A DNA stretch of 64,000 nucleotides from the NCBI GenBank assembly GCA_002964805.2, contig PUDQ02000017.1:186001-250000 (forward strand), read 5' to 3'. The position numbers and the translations under genes were made by a program. Below are positions 44,396-55,900 of the stretch, one piece after another. The number at the start of each line of letters is the position of its first letter. Position 1 is the stretch's first letter. The notes beneath the pieces are model-generated. The model saw nothing but the letters and a program-made list of their open reading frames with translations, searched no databases and was not told where the DNA came from. Source of the DNA: Trametes villosa (taxonomy: Eukaryota; Basidiomycota; Agaricomycetes; Polyporales; Polyporaceae).

Positions 44396-45505
44396 TCAGC
44401 GCCGGAGCGGAAGCCAGCCTGTTGACGCACCCGTGGTATCCGTCTCAGTCATCCAAAACTCCGCATACAGGTCCATCAGGGTGGGGAGCGGCGCGTCTCT
44501 CCAACCCAACTCCTCCAACCCGGGAAGACGCTCGCAGTCCGTGCGGCCTTCGAAGTAGTCCTTCCAGTCGGTGAACAACGCCTCCCAATTCCATCGCTTC
44601 TCCTTTGTACGCGTAAGGCGCCCTGGGACCGCGTAGGACGGGAGGTCATGATTGGGGATTCGGAGTGGGAAGCCAGTGCCGGTGGAGTACATGAAAAAGC
44701 GGATTATGTTCTCGAGGGTCGCCTTCGTGGCCCTGTCGTCGATGTTCGCCTTGTTCAGCGGCCGGTATACGGGTATTGTGCTGGCCAGCTGGGTCGTGAG
44801 GCCGTCAATGACATACATGACGGGGATGACTCCGACGTAGAACGGATTCGCGGCTGCAGGAGAGACGGTGCTGCGGAGGTTTGCGTCGAAGTTCACCTCG
44901 CGCTGCAGCATGTCGATACAGAGCTGGGCACTGTTGGCGGGGTAGTGTGCAATGGGCACGAAGCCGTGTTCGACAATCTTGAACATCGAGGCGGGATTTC
45001 GGCTTGAGCGGGGCCCCGCCCCTGGCGTCGTCTGGCACATGAGACGGATCTTGAAGATCTCCTGCGGTGGCATCTGTCGCACGACGTCCATCCCTGGTCC
45101 GCTCTTGACCAAGATATGCATGGATGTCGCGTTGAGTATCGCCCATTTGTGCGCCTCTATGTAATCGTGGATTGCCTGAGAGATCGCGGCGAGCGAGTCG
45201 AATCCGAACAGCTTCCCCTCGTGCTCGACGCTGTGATGGGCATCCGCCTGCTTGTTGACGAATCGACAAGCATGCCTACACGCGAGACGTGTCAAAAGGA
45301 TTCCCTGTCACACTACGATGCAACGAGCTTACTTGTGTACTGGCCAGGCCGCCTTTTGACATTTTTTACTGCAGTACCACGCGCAAGCACACGCCGCGCA
45401 TCTCTTCAAGTTGCGCCATTCCGGCAGGGATCCTTCCGTACACTGGGGATAATTGCACCGTCTCAGAATGGTGACCTCTTGGACCTTCCCAGTAGCGGGG
45501 TCCAT
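44396..45505 (-). CDS. MYND-finger family protein C
   Basis: Two exons (45505-45333, 45275-44396; 57-nt intron, phase 2) encode 350 residues. Finger ligands are CNYPQC, CAAC, YCSKKC and HKHAC across the splice. The shared domain shows DYIEAHKWAILN, CQTTPGAGPR, FKIVEHGF, YVGVIPVMYVIDG, YRPLNKANID, SYAVPGRLTR, WEALFTDWKDY and RLPGLEELG. Gene C resembles D and E more than A, F or B, consistent with local tandem duplication. Function unknown. Confidence 0.85.
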
Positions 45506-46181
45506 GGTAGGATGTGAGTGCGAGGGCAAGCTACTAACTTTCGGCTAGTACGTAGTACTACGTAAACTTGAAGAAGGCTAAGCTTGGAAGTCGGCGCTTG
45601 CACTGTATGTCAACCGCAAATCGCGACTCCGAGTTCACCCTGGCATGCTTTGAGCAAGCCCTTGATATTCTTACCACGCAAGATCTCAACGAAGACAAGC
45701 GGACATACTCTAAGTTGATTATGTACCGTCATTGCAATGTTATAAGACAGTGGCACCAGGCTCGCAGACGAAAACACCACATCATGAACGACGGACTCGG
45801 ACTCGGAGGTACAAACACATTATACGTCCAGCTCCCTCGGCATCTAGAGCTTGCTACACTTCAGCGGCGGATCACGCTTCCACTATGCCATAACTGCTGT
45901 CACTGCACAATGGATGAGTGTTTGTACATCTCACCAGGGACGGCGAAGAGTCGACATCAGGATTTATACGGATTCAGCAGATCATCGTGATACACTAACG
46001 CCATTCCAGCGTGATAGAACAATCTTGTGGACCAACAAATCAAGCGGGAAGGAGCTGTATCATGAAATACAGAATTACAATTAGTTATACGTCCAGCCGC
46101 CCCAGGCTCTGGCTTCGTGTATTGAGTCTTTCTATGGATTTAAACTTCGTCAGCGAAAGACTTGTTACTCAAGCAGCCGGT
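45506..46181. other. Intergenic gap in MYND cluster
   Basis: This is upstream DNA of gene C, containing one copy of a 31-nt element at 45804-45834. The short frame at 45568-45990 is not supported by splice sites or composition. Confidence 0.5.
45804..45834. repeat. 31-nt upstream element, copy near gene C
   Basis: This sequence matches 47535-47565 at 29 of 31 positions. It stands about 300 bp upstream of the gene C start, as the other copy stands upstream of gene D. It is either duplicated promoter DNA or a conserved control element. Confidence 0.65.
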
Positions 46182-47254
46182 TCACGCACTCAGTTCAGCC
46201 GCGTCCGTAATCCAAAACACCGCATATAGATCCAACAAGGCGGGGAGTGCGTGTCCTGGAGTCAGGCCCAACTCCTCCATCCCAGGCAGGCGCTCACAGT
46301 CCGCGCGGCCTTCGCAGTAGTCGTCCCAGTCGGTGAAGAGCGCCTTCCAGTTCCATTGCATTCCCTTCGCACGTGTGAGTTTCCCAGGAACCGGGTAGTA
46401 TTTGCGGTCCTTGTCGGGGGCGCGGAGCGGGAAGGCGGTGCCGGTAGTGTATACGCAGAAGCGGATGAGGAGCTGGAGGAACGCCTTTATCTTGTCGCTG
46501 ACTTTCACGTTGTTCGGCGGCCGAAACACGGGGAATATGCCGGTGTGCAGAAGGGTGGTGCCGTCGATGAGATACATGACAGGGATGACTCCGACGTAGA
46601 GCGGGTCTGAGGCTACGGAATCGGAGCGGCTGCGGATGTTCGCGTCGTAGCTCGCGCACTGCTCAGCTATGCTAGCACAGTGGTCAAGGATTCCGGCCCT
46701 GGCGCAGAGGGCAAGGGATATGAAGCCGTGGTCGACGATCTTGAACATCGAGGCGGGGTTCCGGTTGGCGCGTGGCGTCCGGGACGTCGTCTGGCACACG
46801 AGGCGGATCCTGAGGATCTCCTGCGGCGGCATCTGTCGCGCGAGGGTCATGTCTGGCCCGCTTTTGACCAGCATATGCATGGTGACCGCGTTGTGGATCG
46901 CCCATTTGTGCGCCGCCACGTAGTCGTGAACTGCCTGGATGAATGCGGCGGACGAGCCGAATCCGAACCGCTCGTACCCGGCGCCGTGAGAGGCCTCTGC
47001 CTCTATCTTGGCTTGACAAAGAGGCCTACACAGATCATGCGTCAAAAGAGTATCGTGTCCCACTACGATGCACGAACTCACTTGTGCAGCGGCCAGCCCG
47101 CCTTTTGACATTCCTTACTGCAGTACCACGCGCCAGCACACGCCGCGCATCTCTTCAGCTTGCGCCAGTCCACGCCGGTTCCTCGCTTGCACAGGGCATA
47201 CTGGCATTGTCTCAGAGCAGTGACCTGTTGGGAATCTCCAGGAGCGGGGGGCAT
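46182..47254 (-). CDS. MYND-finger family protein D
   Basis: Two exons (47254-47082, 47025-46182; 56-nt intron, phase 2) encode 338 residues. Exon 1 is too short to stand out as an open frame on its own but aligns throughout with its paralogues. Finger ligands are CQYALC, CAAC, YCSKEC and HKPLC across the splice. The shared domain shows DYVAAHKWAIHN, CQTTSRTPR, FKIVDHGF, YVGVIPVMYLIDG, FRPPNNVKV, YYPVPGKLTR, WKALFTDWDDY and RLPGMEELGL. It forms a close tandem pair with gene E, including upstream flanks. Function unknown. Confidence 0.85.
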
Positions 47255-47311
47255 TGTAGATGGTGGGTGTTAGGGGGTAAGTACCTCGACCACGTATACG
47301 TACGTACGCAA

Positions 47312-47513
47312 GCTGGCGCTGCCTGCCAAGAACCGACATTGTCGCGTAATTCGGCAGCGAGCATGCCGTACTAGTACTAAGTACCCGCATCGTGTGATGC
47401 CTTCAGTCGTTTGGCGATGCCTCAGGCCTCATCGTTCGTGGCGCAGACCTGAAATGAGATACTTATGTTCAGAGCGTGGGAGGAGGCAAGCCAGTGTACG
47501 CGGTGCTTCAAGT
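47312..47513. repeat. Duplicated upstream flank, D copy
   Basis: This aligns with 48771-48957. Shared words include ATTCGGCAGCGAGCAT, TTCGTGGCGCA and GGTGCTTCAAG in the same order. The two copies lie 58-61 bp before their respective start codons, so the promoter was duplicated with the gene. Confidence 0.75.
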
Positions 47514-47534
47514 TTGGCACCACATCAAGAACAG

Positions 47535-47565
47535 CGGAGGTACAAACGCATTATACGCCCAGCTC
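47535..47565. repeat. 31-nt upstream element, copy near gene D
   Basis: This is the partner of 45804-45834 (29 of 31 identical), about 281 bp upstream of the gene D start. Confidence 0.65.
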
Positions 47566-47641
47566 ATTCTCGGACATCCCTAGCTCCTCTGTGGATCGAA
47601 AAGGCGTCAGCGTAGTACTTGACCCTCATGTAGTAAGCAGT

Positions 47642-48710
47642 TCACGCACTCATGAGAGTTTCCCTCGTCATCCAAAGCAGCCCGTACGTGAACATATAGA
47701 AGGGGAGATTGTCTTCCAAACCCAACTCCTCAAACCGAGGCAGACGCTCGCAGTCCGTGCGGCCTTCGTAGTAGTCCCTCCAGTCGGTGAACAACGCCTC
47801 CCAAGTCCATTGCTTCGTACGTGTGAGGCGTCCTGGGACAGCGTAGTGCGGACGGTCATCGCTGAGGGCGCGGAGTGGGAAGGCGGTCCCGGTTGAGTAT
47901 ACGCAAAGGCGGATCAGGTGCTTGAGGTGCGTCTTCGCTTCGTCATCGGGGTCTGCAGTGTTCGGCGGTCGGTACACGGGGAATATGCTGGCCTGGTGCA
48001 TCGAGAGGCCGTCGATGGCATACATGACAGGAATGACCCCGACGTAGAGCGGATCCGGGGCTGCGGGAGAGGTACTGCGGATGTTCGCGTCGTAGTGCGT
48101 GCACTGTTGCAGCATGTCCGTGCAGAGCTGGGGGTTTTGGAGGGCAAAGTCGGCAAGGGGCACGAATCCGTGTTCGACGACCTTGAACATCGAGGCGGGG
48201 TGGCGGTTCGCGCGTGGCGTCCGGTACGTCGTCTGGCATACGAGACGAAACTTGATGATCTCCTGCGGCGGCATCTGTCGCGCGACGGTCATATCTATCC
48301 CGCTCTTGACCAAGATATGCATGGTTATCGCGTTGTGGAAAGCCCATCGGTGCGCCTCCATGTAGTCGTGGACTGCCTGGGAGAACGCGCCGGACGAGTC
48401 GAACCCGAACAGTTTCCCCTCATACTCGAAGGCGCGATGGGCCTCTGCCTCTCTGTTGATATAGCGACAAAGAGGTCTGAAGTGACACTCGTTAGAAGGT
48501 TTTTACGCGTCTGCGCCTCGCTATGAGAGAATTAACTCACTTATGTAGCGGCCAAGCCGCTTTTTGACATTCTCTGCTGCAATACCACGCGCCAGCGCAT
48601 GCCGCGCATCTCTTCAGGTTGCGCCATTCCGCAGTACCTCCAGGACACTGGGGATACTCGCACCTTCTGAGGGCGGTGGTCTGTTGAGTATCACTGGTGT
48701 CGGAAGACAT
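47642..48710 (-). CDS. MYND-finger family protein E
   Basis: Two exons (48710-48541, 48476-47642; 64-nt intron, phase 2) encode 334 residues. Finger ligands are CEYPQC, CAAC, YCSREC and HKPLC across the splice. The shared domain shows DYMEAHRWAFHN, CQTTYRTPR, FKVVEHGF, YVGVIPVMYAIDG, YRPPNTADPD, HYAVPGRLTR, WEALFTDWRDY and RLPRFEELGL. It is the closest partner of gene D, about 1.46 kb away in the same orientation. Function unknown. Confidence 0.85.
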
Positions 48711-49143
48711 TGTAGATGGTGAGGGTGAGGGTAGTCTAACGACCTGCGACAATGTAAACAAGGAGGTGAAGTTGGCGCTTCCTGAAATCAATATTGTCGC
48801 GCGATTCGGCAGCGAGCATACCGTAGTAGTAGTACCCTCATCGTCCGGTGACTTCAGGCGTTTGGTGACTCATCTTTCGTGGCGCAAACCTGAGATGCAG
48901 TGATTATGTTGATGATGTGGTGAGCAGGCACAAGTGAGAGCGTATGTGGTGCTTCAAGCTGAAGAAGATGCTCAAGCAGGATGAACGTTAACATCGGCAA
49001 CCGCCGACTGTACGCATCGACTTGAAGCAGGCATAAGATATGTCATTGAACATCGTAAATGAATCTTACAGAGCAAAGAAAGAGCGTGCTACGGCCGTTA
49101 AGAACGCGCCTGCAGGGAGAAGCATGAAAAGCAAGGGAATTCA
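48711..49143. other. Intergenic gap with duplicated flank
   Basis: This holds the E copy of the duplicated flank. No gene is seen. Confidence 0.55.
48771..48957. repeat. Duplicated upstream flank, E copy
   Basis: This is the partner of 47312-47513, upstream of gene E. Confidence 0.75.
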
Positions 49144-50646
49144 TCAGAACACCTCCTCGCGAGGCCCCTCCGACGCCCGCATCCTCTCCGAGAACTGCGA
49201 GCTGAACCCAAACCAGCCCTCATCGGCGCTCACAGGCGCAGCTGAAGGCTCGTACCAGGCAGAGCTTCCCGAGTCGGAATCGTAGTCGAAGCTGCCCGGG
49301 GAGCTGAGCGCGTCCTCGATCTCTGACCACTCGTTGTGGAACTGGAGATCGGAGAGAGGGGTGGATACTGCCGGAGCGGCCGGGGACGGGGACCACGACG
49401 AGGCCGGGAACGACGCGGAGAAGTCGAGGGTCGGGAGCACGAATGAACGCGCCGGGTCGATCCCGCCTGAAGACGCGCTCCAGCTCCCGTTGACGTCCGA
49501 CAAACCGGAGAGCGACGCGAACCCAGTGTGGGACTCGGCCTCAGACTCGCTCGAGCTCAGCGTCTCGAGCGCCGCGTCCATCTCGGCAGCCTCGATGCGG
49601 TCCTGGTCACGCCACACTTCCTCGAGTACACACCAGCCTGTCCCGGCTTCACCGAGAACGCCGCGTACCCGATTCTCCGTCCAGCCCTCGAAGCGCACCT
49701 CAAGTACTGTGCAGAGGCCGCTAGCATCCCCGCGTGCCTCACAGTGGACGCCCGGGTCGTCGAACACATGCGAGGCATCGAGCCGCGCGAAGAGCGTCGA
49801 GACGCGCAGCGCATGTGTGCCATGGGAGGTGTGCATCGACGCTATGACTTCGAGCGGAAGGAGTGGTCGAGTGGACGCCGAAGGATTTGCGGACAGGGGG
49901 AGACGAGAGGTTGGGGTGGGCGCAAGAGGGATGAGGAGGTGCGTGGTCACCTCGGGGACCGCGGGGGTCGGGAAGTAGTGCTCAAGCTCCTCATTGGAGG
50001 ACTCGACGGCAGTGGAGGTCGAGGCGGCTTGGAGCGGCTTGAGGGGGCGCAGCGGCGCCTGCGCCTTCCTGGCAGCCTTCGCGTGGGCCTTCGCCTTCGC
50101 CTTCTCGAGCTTCATGCGCTCCCGCTCCTCCTGCATACGCACCTTCCAGTCGGCCTCGCTGAACGCGCGCGCGAAGATGGGCACGTTCTCAGCCAGATGC
50201 TGGAAGACGGGCCGGCCAGAGGAGAAGTTGCGCGCCGTTCCGAGTCCAACCTGCGTCACGTTCCGCGGGATCCCTGGGGCGCGGGGCAGGAACGGTACTG
50301 TGGGGGGCCTGGAGAGGAAGCTCCGCGCGGAGTAGGACATCCGTTCGTGGATGCTGGGCATGCGGGTCGCCGGGCCATGGAACGCACGGGCGCGCGAGGC
50401 TCCTGCAACGACGTCGCCCGGCGCACGGAGGGTGCCAGGGGTAGTAAGGTGTGCGACGAAGCGCGAGAGGATGGTGCGGGTTTGCTTGAGTACGGTTTGT
50501 GTCTTCGAGGCCGCTGCCGGTCGGGGCGCGTGTGCTGGGATGTGTATGGCGCGAGCACTAGCTGCAGCTTGTGCTGTCCCGCCAGACGGGAAGAAGTGGG
50601 CCTGCGCCCCCTTGAGGGCGCGGAACCCGGACGACGCTAAAGGCAT
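49144..50646 (-). CDS. Uncharacterised protein, possibly mitochondrially targeted
   Basis: This single-exon gene encodes 500 residues. The first ~120 residues are rich in Arg, Ser, Ala and Thr with few acidic residues, which would allow mitochondrial targeting. A short block then looks conserved: RNFSSGRPVFQHLAENVPIF followed by ARAFSEADWKVR and a charged helix (MQEERERMKLEKAKAKAH). The middle region (~250-360) is mixed alpha/beta-like (LEVRFEGWTENRVRGVLGE), and the C-terminus is Ser/acidic-rich. No known domain recognised. The frame is long, starts with a normal ATG and has protein-like composition, so I think it is real. Confidence 0.72.
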   Translation of the reverse strand: MPLASSGFRALKGAQAHFFPSGGTAQAAASARAIHIPAHAPRPAAASKTQTVLKQTRTILSRFVAHLTTPGTLRAPGDVVAGASRARAFHGPATRMPSIHERMSYSARSFLSRPPTVPFLPRAPGIPRNVTQVGLGTARNFSSGRPVFQHLAENVPIFARAFSEADWKVRMQEERERMKLEKAKAKAHAKAARKAQAPLRPLKPLQAASTSTAVESSNEELEHYFPTPAVPEVTTHLLIPLAPTPTSRLPLSANPSASTRPLLPLEVIASMHTSHGTHALRVSTLFARLDASHVFDDPGVHCEARGDASGLCTVLEVRFEGWTENRVRGVLGEAGTGWCVLEEVWRDQDRIEAAEMDAALETLSSSESEAESHTGFASLSGLSDVNGSWSASSGGIDPARSFVLPTLDFSASFPASSWSPSPAAPAVSTPLSDLQFHNEWSEIEDALSSPGSFDYDSDSGSSAWYEPSAAPVSADEGWFGFSSQFSERMRASEGPREEVF

Positions 50647-51736
50647 CGTTCAACGCACAGCTGAACGACGAGGAAGTGGTGGTAGCGGTCGAAGAGGTGA
50701 GAGGGGCGCCATGGTGCGGGGCGTAATGGATAAGCAGTCGGAGCGTATTAGCGCCGCGCCGGCACGACGCGCAACCGCCGTGCTCCGATGCTGTGCATGC
50801 CGTGTCTGTATTTGGAAGGCGACCTCCATCAAAGTTCGCACTTCAAGCTACTTCAGGGGGCGACCTACGAAAAATGTAGCAGGTCACTGCAATCGGACAG
50901 TGGAGGGGATGAGGGAAAGGGAAGAAGGACGACATAACAAACCGGGGGGTTTATATATGAGGAGGCGCGGAGTTCAAATAGTGACAGCTATTAAACGCAG
51001 AACGTCCCATTCGAAAGGATGAGTCGCCTTGCTTGCACTGGTGGACAGTAACCCCCACTCGATGATATCATGTCCGAATAGTATATTACTTGCAATAAGA
51101 ATCTCTTGAAAGTGCTTCGGGGAAGAGGGAGCGCTGCAAACAGCTAAAAGCGCTGCCTAGCGCTAGCAAGTCGCGTCAGATTTTGCTCCAGCTTTAGCTA
51201 GCGGCTTCGCTGATGAATCTGGCTCATCCGGTCGTCGACTTATACTAGTCCGAAGGTTTGAACCCCGCCATCGTCAATGCATGCTTTTAATAGGAAGCTT
51301 GATGATGTCCTTCGCAGATACGGGGCCTTCAATCTCAAATACTATCACTCAACGTGAACTTCACGTCGCCCTACGGAAGCGCGAGAAGCGGCGGCACGGA
51401 GCAGGCATGGAGGGAGACAAGCCAACAGCAATCTACGCGTTTCTTGAGGAGCAGAGGTCCCTGAGAAGGTAAGGGATGCCATATCGCGTACTTCAGTTAA
51501 AGGAGGTCTGCGCGGCCCTGTTAATCGCCGCAGCTTCGAAACTGATGAAACTGTTTCCAAGGATAGCTTTATGCTCTCTTCGTAACGGGTAGCTAGATGC
51601 CCCGTTGTAGCACGCCACCTGTAAAGCGCATGTTGAGGCATATCCGATCCAGGGAGCGAGCTGGACCCGGACCGCTTACTTAAAGCATCCTACGACTACT
51701 CTGCGGCGGCACCATCCCACCCCTCATCATCCCACC
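50647..51736. other. Divergent intergenic region
   Basis: This lies between the gene at 50646 and MYND F. I see no gene, RNA or repeat. Confidence 0.5.
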
Positions 51737-52954
51737 ATGTTTGGTAAAGTCGCCAACGCTACTCCAGCCGGCCTACGGACGTGCGACAACTCGAACTGCG
51801 GTCGAGGGCCTCAAACCGGCCACAGCCTCAAGAAGTGCGCAGCGTGTTCCTGCGTTATGTACTGCAGCAAGGAGTGCCAGAAGGCAGTGTGGCCGACACA
51901 CAAGTGAGCTAGAGACCCTCCGGCGCCGCTGCCTTTCCGAATCCCTCTGACGCTTGGAAACCTCAGAGATCATTGCCATCGCATGAAGAGAAACGCAGAC
52001 TACCTGGTCAATCTCGACTACCAGACGAAGCGATTCGGATTTGAGTCCTCCATGGCGCTTTCGCAGGCCCTTCATGAATATCTCGAGACACACCAATGGG
52101 CTTGCCACAACATGATCATAGCGCACATTTTGTTGCGGAGCGGGTCTAGCTGCGCCATCGCTCGTGAAGAGCCCCGAGAGCATGTCCTCAAGATTCGCCT
52201 CGCCTGCCAGACGACCCCATCGACACCCCGTTCTACGCGCAATCCCGCCGCGATGTTCAAGGTCATGGACCACGGCTTTCGCCACATCGACTACTTCAAC
52301 GCACGCCACGCGAACAATGAGCAGATCACCGTGCAGATGCTGCAGGAGGCCCGGAGTTGCCACGAAGCCAACCTCAGGAGCCCCACTCTGAACGCCTACT
52401 ACTACGTCGGTGTCCTTCCCGTCGTGTACTTCGTCGACGGGGTATCCATCCAGCAGTCCTCGATGATCCCGGTGTTCCGCCCCCCGAACAACATCAATAT
52501 CGACGCCAATGTGAAGACAATCCTGGGCGACCTCACTCGGTACTGCGCGTACACCATGAGTACCCCGTTCGCGATCAACCCCCTCCCTGGGGAGCATCCC
52601 TATTACGCGGTACCGGGGCGCTATTCGCGCACGGAGGGGAAGAAGTGGACATGGGAGGCGCTTTTCAGCGACTGGAACGACTACCATGAGGGCCGCACCA
52701 GCTGTGACCGCCTGCCTGGACTGGAGGAGTTGGGACTGGTGTTGTCTCCGGGAGGGCTGATGAACCTCTACACGACATTTTGGGTCAAAAATAATGCCGA
52801 CGTCGGTGCGTCGTTCGTCACGTATATGCAGCGTTCCAGCTCTTTACTCAAACCAGTGCTTTTTGTCACATCCAGTGAAATCCGGAATATCTGCCGTGTA
52901 CAGTGTGTAATCAGACCGTACCCTCGCCCGAAGCGCGTTTCGTTCCTCCACTGA
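51737..52954 (+). CDS. MYND-finger family protein F
   Basis: Two exons (51737-51903, 51967-52954; 63-nt intron, phase 2) encode 384 residues. Finger ligands are CDNSNC, CAAC, YCSKEC and HKDHC across the splice. The shared domain shows EYLETHQWACHN, CQTTPSTPR, FKVMDHGF, YYVGVLPVVYFVDG, FRPPNNINID, YYAVPGRYSR, WEALFSDWNDY and RLPGLEELGL. It is the nearest relative of gene A, although A lies 15 kb away at the other end of the cluster in opposite orientation. The last ~40 residues after FWVKNNADVG have no counterpart in the paralogues. They may be extra coding, or the result of an unspliced last intron (a donor-like GTGCGT follows GTCG near 52806). Confidence 0.83.
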
Positions 52955-55900
52955 CACGCCGAGCCACAACGGGGGGCCACACCCCGTACGAAAGCGCGTA
53001 TGTGGGCCAACGCTTCTGCATCTTGCGAGCGGCAGTGTGAATGATGACGGTCCGCGTTCGTACGCTGCGCCCGCAGTCATGTTAAGCGGGTCCTTTTACG
53101 GGCGGGCCGGGCATGCTCGCGTCGCAGCCCGCAGGGGGGAAGATCTACGGGCCCCGAGCGAGCGTACGCAGTATGACGCAGGAAGACCGGCCTTCCCGTC
53201 ACTATGAAATGCCCTGACTCCGGGATGCGCGAGGGTTGGGGCAGTGACGGCCGCCCACGGCTGCGCTCATAGACAGTTGCTCATGGGTCGGCCCATGAGC
53301 GCGCCGCGGCGCCCGAATGCGTCGTTACATGAGGGTCGAGGTCCTGTTCCAGGTGCGGTCGCGGTGGGAGCCCGTGCTCGACCTCGGGCATGGGGAAGGC
53401 GCCGCTTTGAGAAGGGGAAGGGAAGCATGTGAGACCTCGTGGGCGCAATCCTTGCCCACGAAAGGTCCAGACGACGCTTCGTGCGCGGGGAGCAAGTCGA
53501 GATGAAGGGATGCTCGGGGGACTCACCTACAAAGACGCACGCGCCGGCCCCTTCTTCGCAGCGGAGGCCACGCGCAGGAGATGATCGATTATCGGAGGGA
53601 TGACTGCCCGCCGCACGAGCCTCGCCGGGGAAGAAGGATTGGCGCAGCGGATAGAAGCGCGACTTCGAGCGTCGGAACGCTTCGAGCGGCACGCCTGCGA
53701 CCTCTTGGCCTAAGGGCAGGGCTCTGTGTGAGATGTCAACTGACCGCGATGCACCCATGGTCGCTGGTACCTTCTCGCGAATTTTATTGGACGGTCGCGT
53801 CACACTGCGTGGATGAGAGCGAGCTGTCAAATAGAGACTACAGAAACGGCGGGTAAGAGAATCTGGAGCTCGACTGACCAGCGCCGGACATCCTCTGCAG
53901 GCGTCCCCGAGACAATGTATGGTGCGCGCAGGACTTCGTGTGAGCACGGAGCACTTCGACGCCGGGTGACGGACATCACACGACTACGGAAGAGCCGAGA
54001 AGCGGGTCCGGGGTGCCAGGGTGTGCGGTTCGCTGTCCTCGAACTGTCGAGAAAACAAGGCCGAAGAAGGTCAGTGTATTGTGCACCGGATACGTACGCC
54101 GTACGTACAACGCTTTTGCCACAGAATACGGCAGATCAATCTCGATTCGTGCCAACGAGCGCGCCTACGCACCGGAGATGAACGTGGAAACGACTGTCTG
54201 GCTGGGATTCGGAGGTCAAGAGCAACAGCGGCGCTACGCTGCACGCACCCCGTGTCCCTCTGCGCGATTGAAGTACCACTCGGCCTATCGATCTCTGTGA
54301 AGACCAGCGCGGTGAACTGTGCAGGAAGGGCTCCCGCGCTGTCGAGACGCCCTGCTCACCTGATCGTCCTGCGCAGCCCACTTCTCGAGGGGTCCCGTGG
54401 CAATTTCCCCTCAGCGCGCCTGCAACAACTAGTCGGAGATGATGTCAACAACTTGCTCCGCCCCTCGCAGACAGAGCCCCCGCGGTGACCAGCGCCGTCC
54501 CTCACGTAAATAGCGGTTGCGCCGCCTTGTTGACGACGGCAACTGATTCGCCCAGAGGCCTTGGCGCACGGCCGCTGTGAAAAGAAGTGCGGCTGCGTGC
54601 CAAGAGCTTCGGCGCGACATAGGAAGACGACATGTGCCTGCAGAACGACCGCCACCGACTGATAGGATCGCGCCGTCGGGCACATGAAGACGTCGTATGC
54701 CGTAGCGCTCTTACGTCGGCCGGCAGCGTCCTAGCTACACATCATCAGCTTAAAGCATATTGTGATATTCAGTAAGAGGTGCGCGGGAAGGACATCGAAT
54801 TCTCACCGCTGATGTGGTCAGCACCCTCGATGGGAGCCCGGTAGGTTCACAGGTAGGAGAGGGAGCTACCGGGCGTCGACCTCAAATTTTGAACGGCGTG
54901 CGCCTAGAGAACAGCGTTGCGGCATCCCTGCCGGTTCGTTCACAGCGAGTGGAGCTGGAAGAATCCCACCGTCAAACGTGCGTCCTAACGTCATGCAACC
55001 ACCTTCCTGGCGGCTCTCTGTCCGCCTTGAGTGCGCGGGGTTGTGTCTTCCACTCGCCGTCTAGAAAGGCGACGGTGGCCTTGTGGCAGATTCTTTCGGG
55101 GACTGTGGGAGCGCTAGCGCGCACAGTCCCACCGATGCGTACCCGTCTTGCCCGCACTGGCAGCGGACTGCCACGAGGATACCTATGTATAGAGGAAAGT
55201 CAGCGGCGCCCGATAGAAGCCCAGAGACGCAGCCACAGTGCTCACTCGAGGCGACCACAGACCCACTCGCAAGGATCGCCCTGTGCATCGGCACGTCGAG
55301 GCGGATGCGGTCAGGCCGCGCGTCATCGATCCAATTCTCCGATGCGCGAGCTCCTGAGAATAAGAGGCTTGTTCTGTCAGGACGGCGTCGAGGCATGAGA
55401 GGCGTACCTGCGGTGCTCTGCTGGAACACTCACATTCTGGGGAAGGCGCAGGGTTCCGGTGGGCGAGTTCCCAATCGACCGGGCGCGGCTAGTCTCGAGT
55501 CCGGAGTGCCGGGCCACTGGCACTTGCACTCCTCGGTGTGTAGTATTGCAAGCGGGCACACGAGGATGAGAGCCGCGAGCGAATATTCCGACTGCAAGGC
55601 TTGCGGGTGCGGTATTCGGGTGGTATTGCGACGGACTCGGAGTTTGTTGCAGAGGCAGAGCTTCACGCGCGAAAGGTGATCCCGCATGATTCTGAATCGC
55701 AACGAAGATTCCTTGCGCATGAACACAGACGACCCCCTATCGATAACATTGGTGTCAGTGGATATCTAGAAAACAACGGAAAGAACACCTACCGCTGCCT
55801 CGAGTATGAGCCATGACCGATCCGAGCCGTCATCGTCGCATGCTTACTGCCAAAATAAGTCGGCGATAGGACTACGCCTACACTAGATACTCGTATCAGA

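Larger units (their letters stand above)
47255..47641. other. Intergenic gap between MYND D and E
   Basis: This holds the D copy of the duplicated upstream flank (47312-47513) and the second 31-nt element. No gene is seen. Confidence 0.55.

Noticed and set aside
53279..53300. 22-bp palindrome as a terminator or transposon end
   Set aside because: It is isolated, with no partner repeat and no associated gene.
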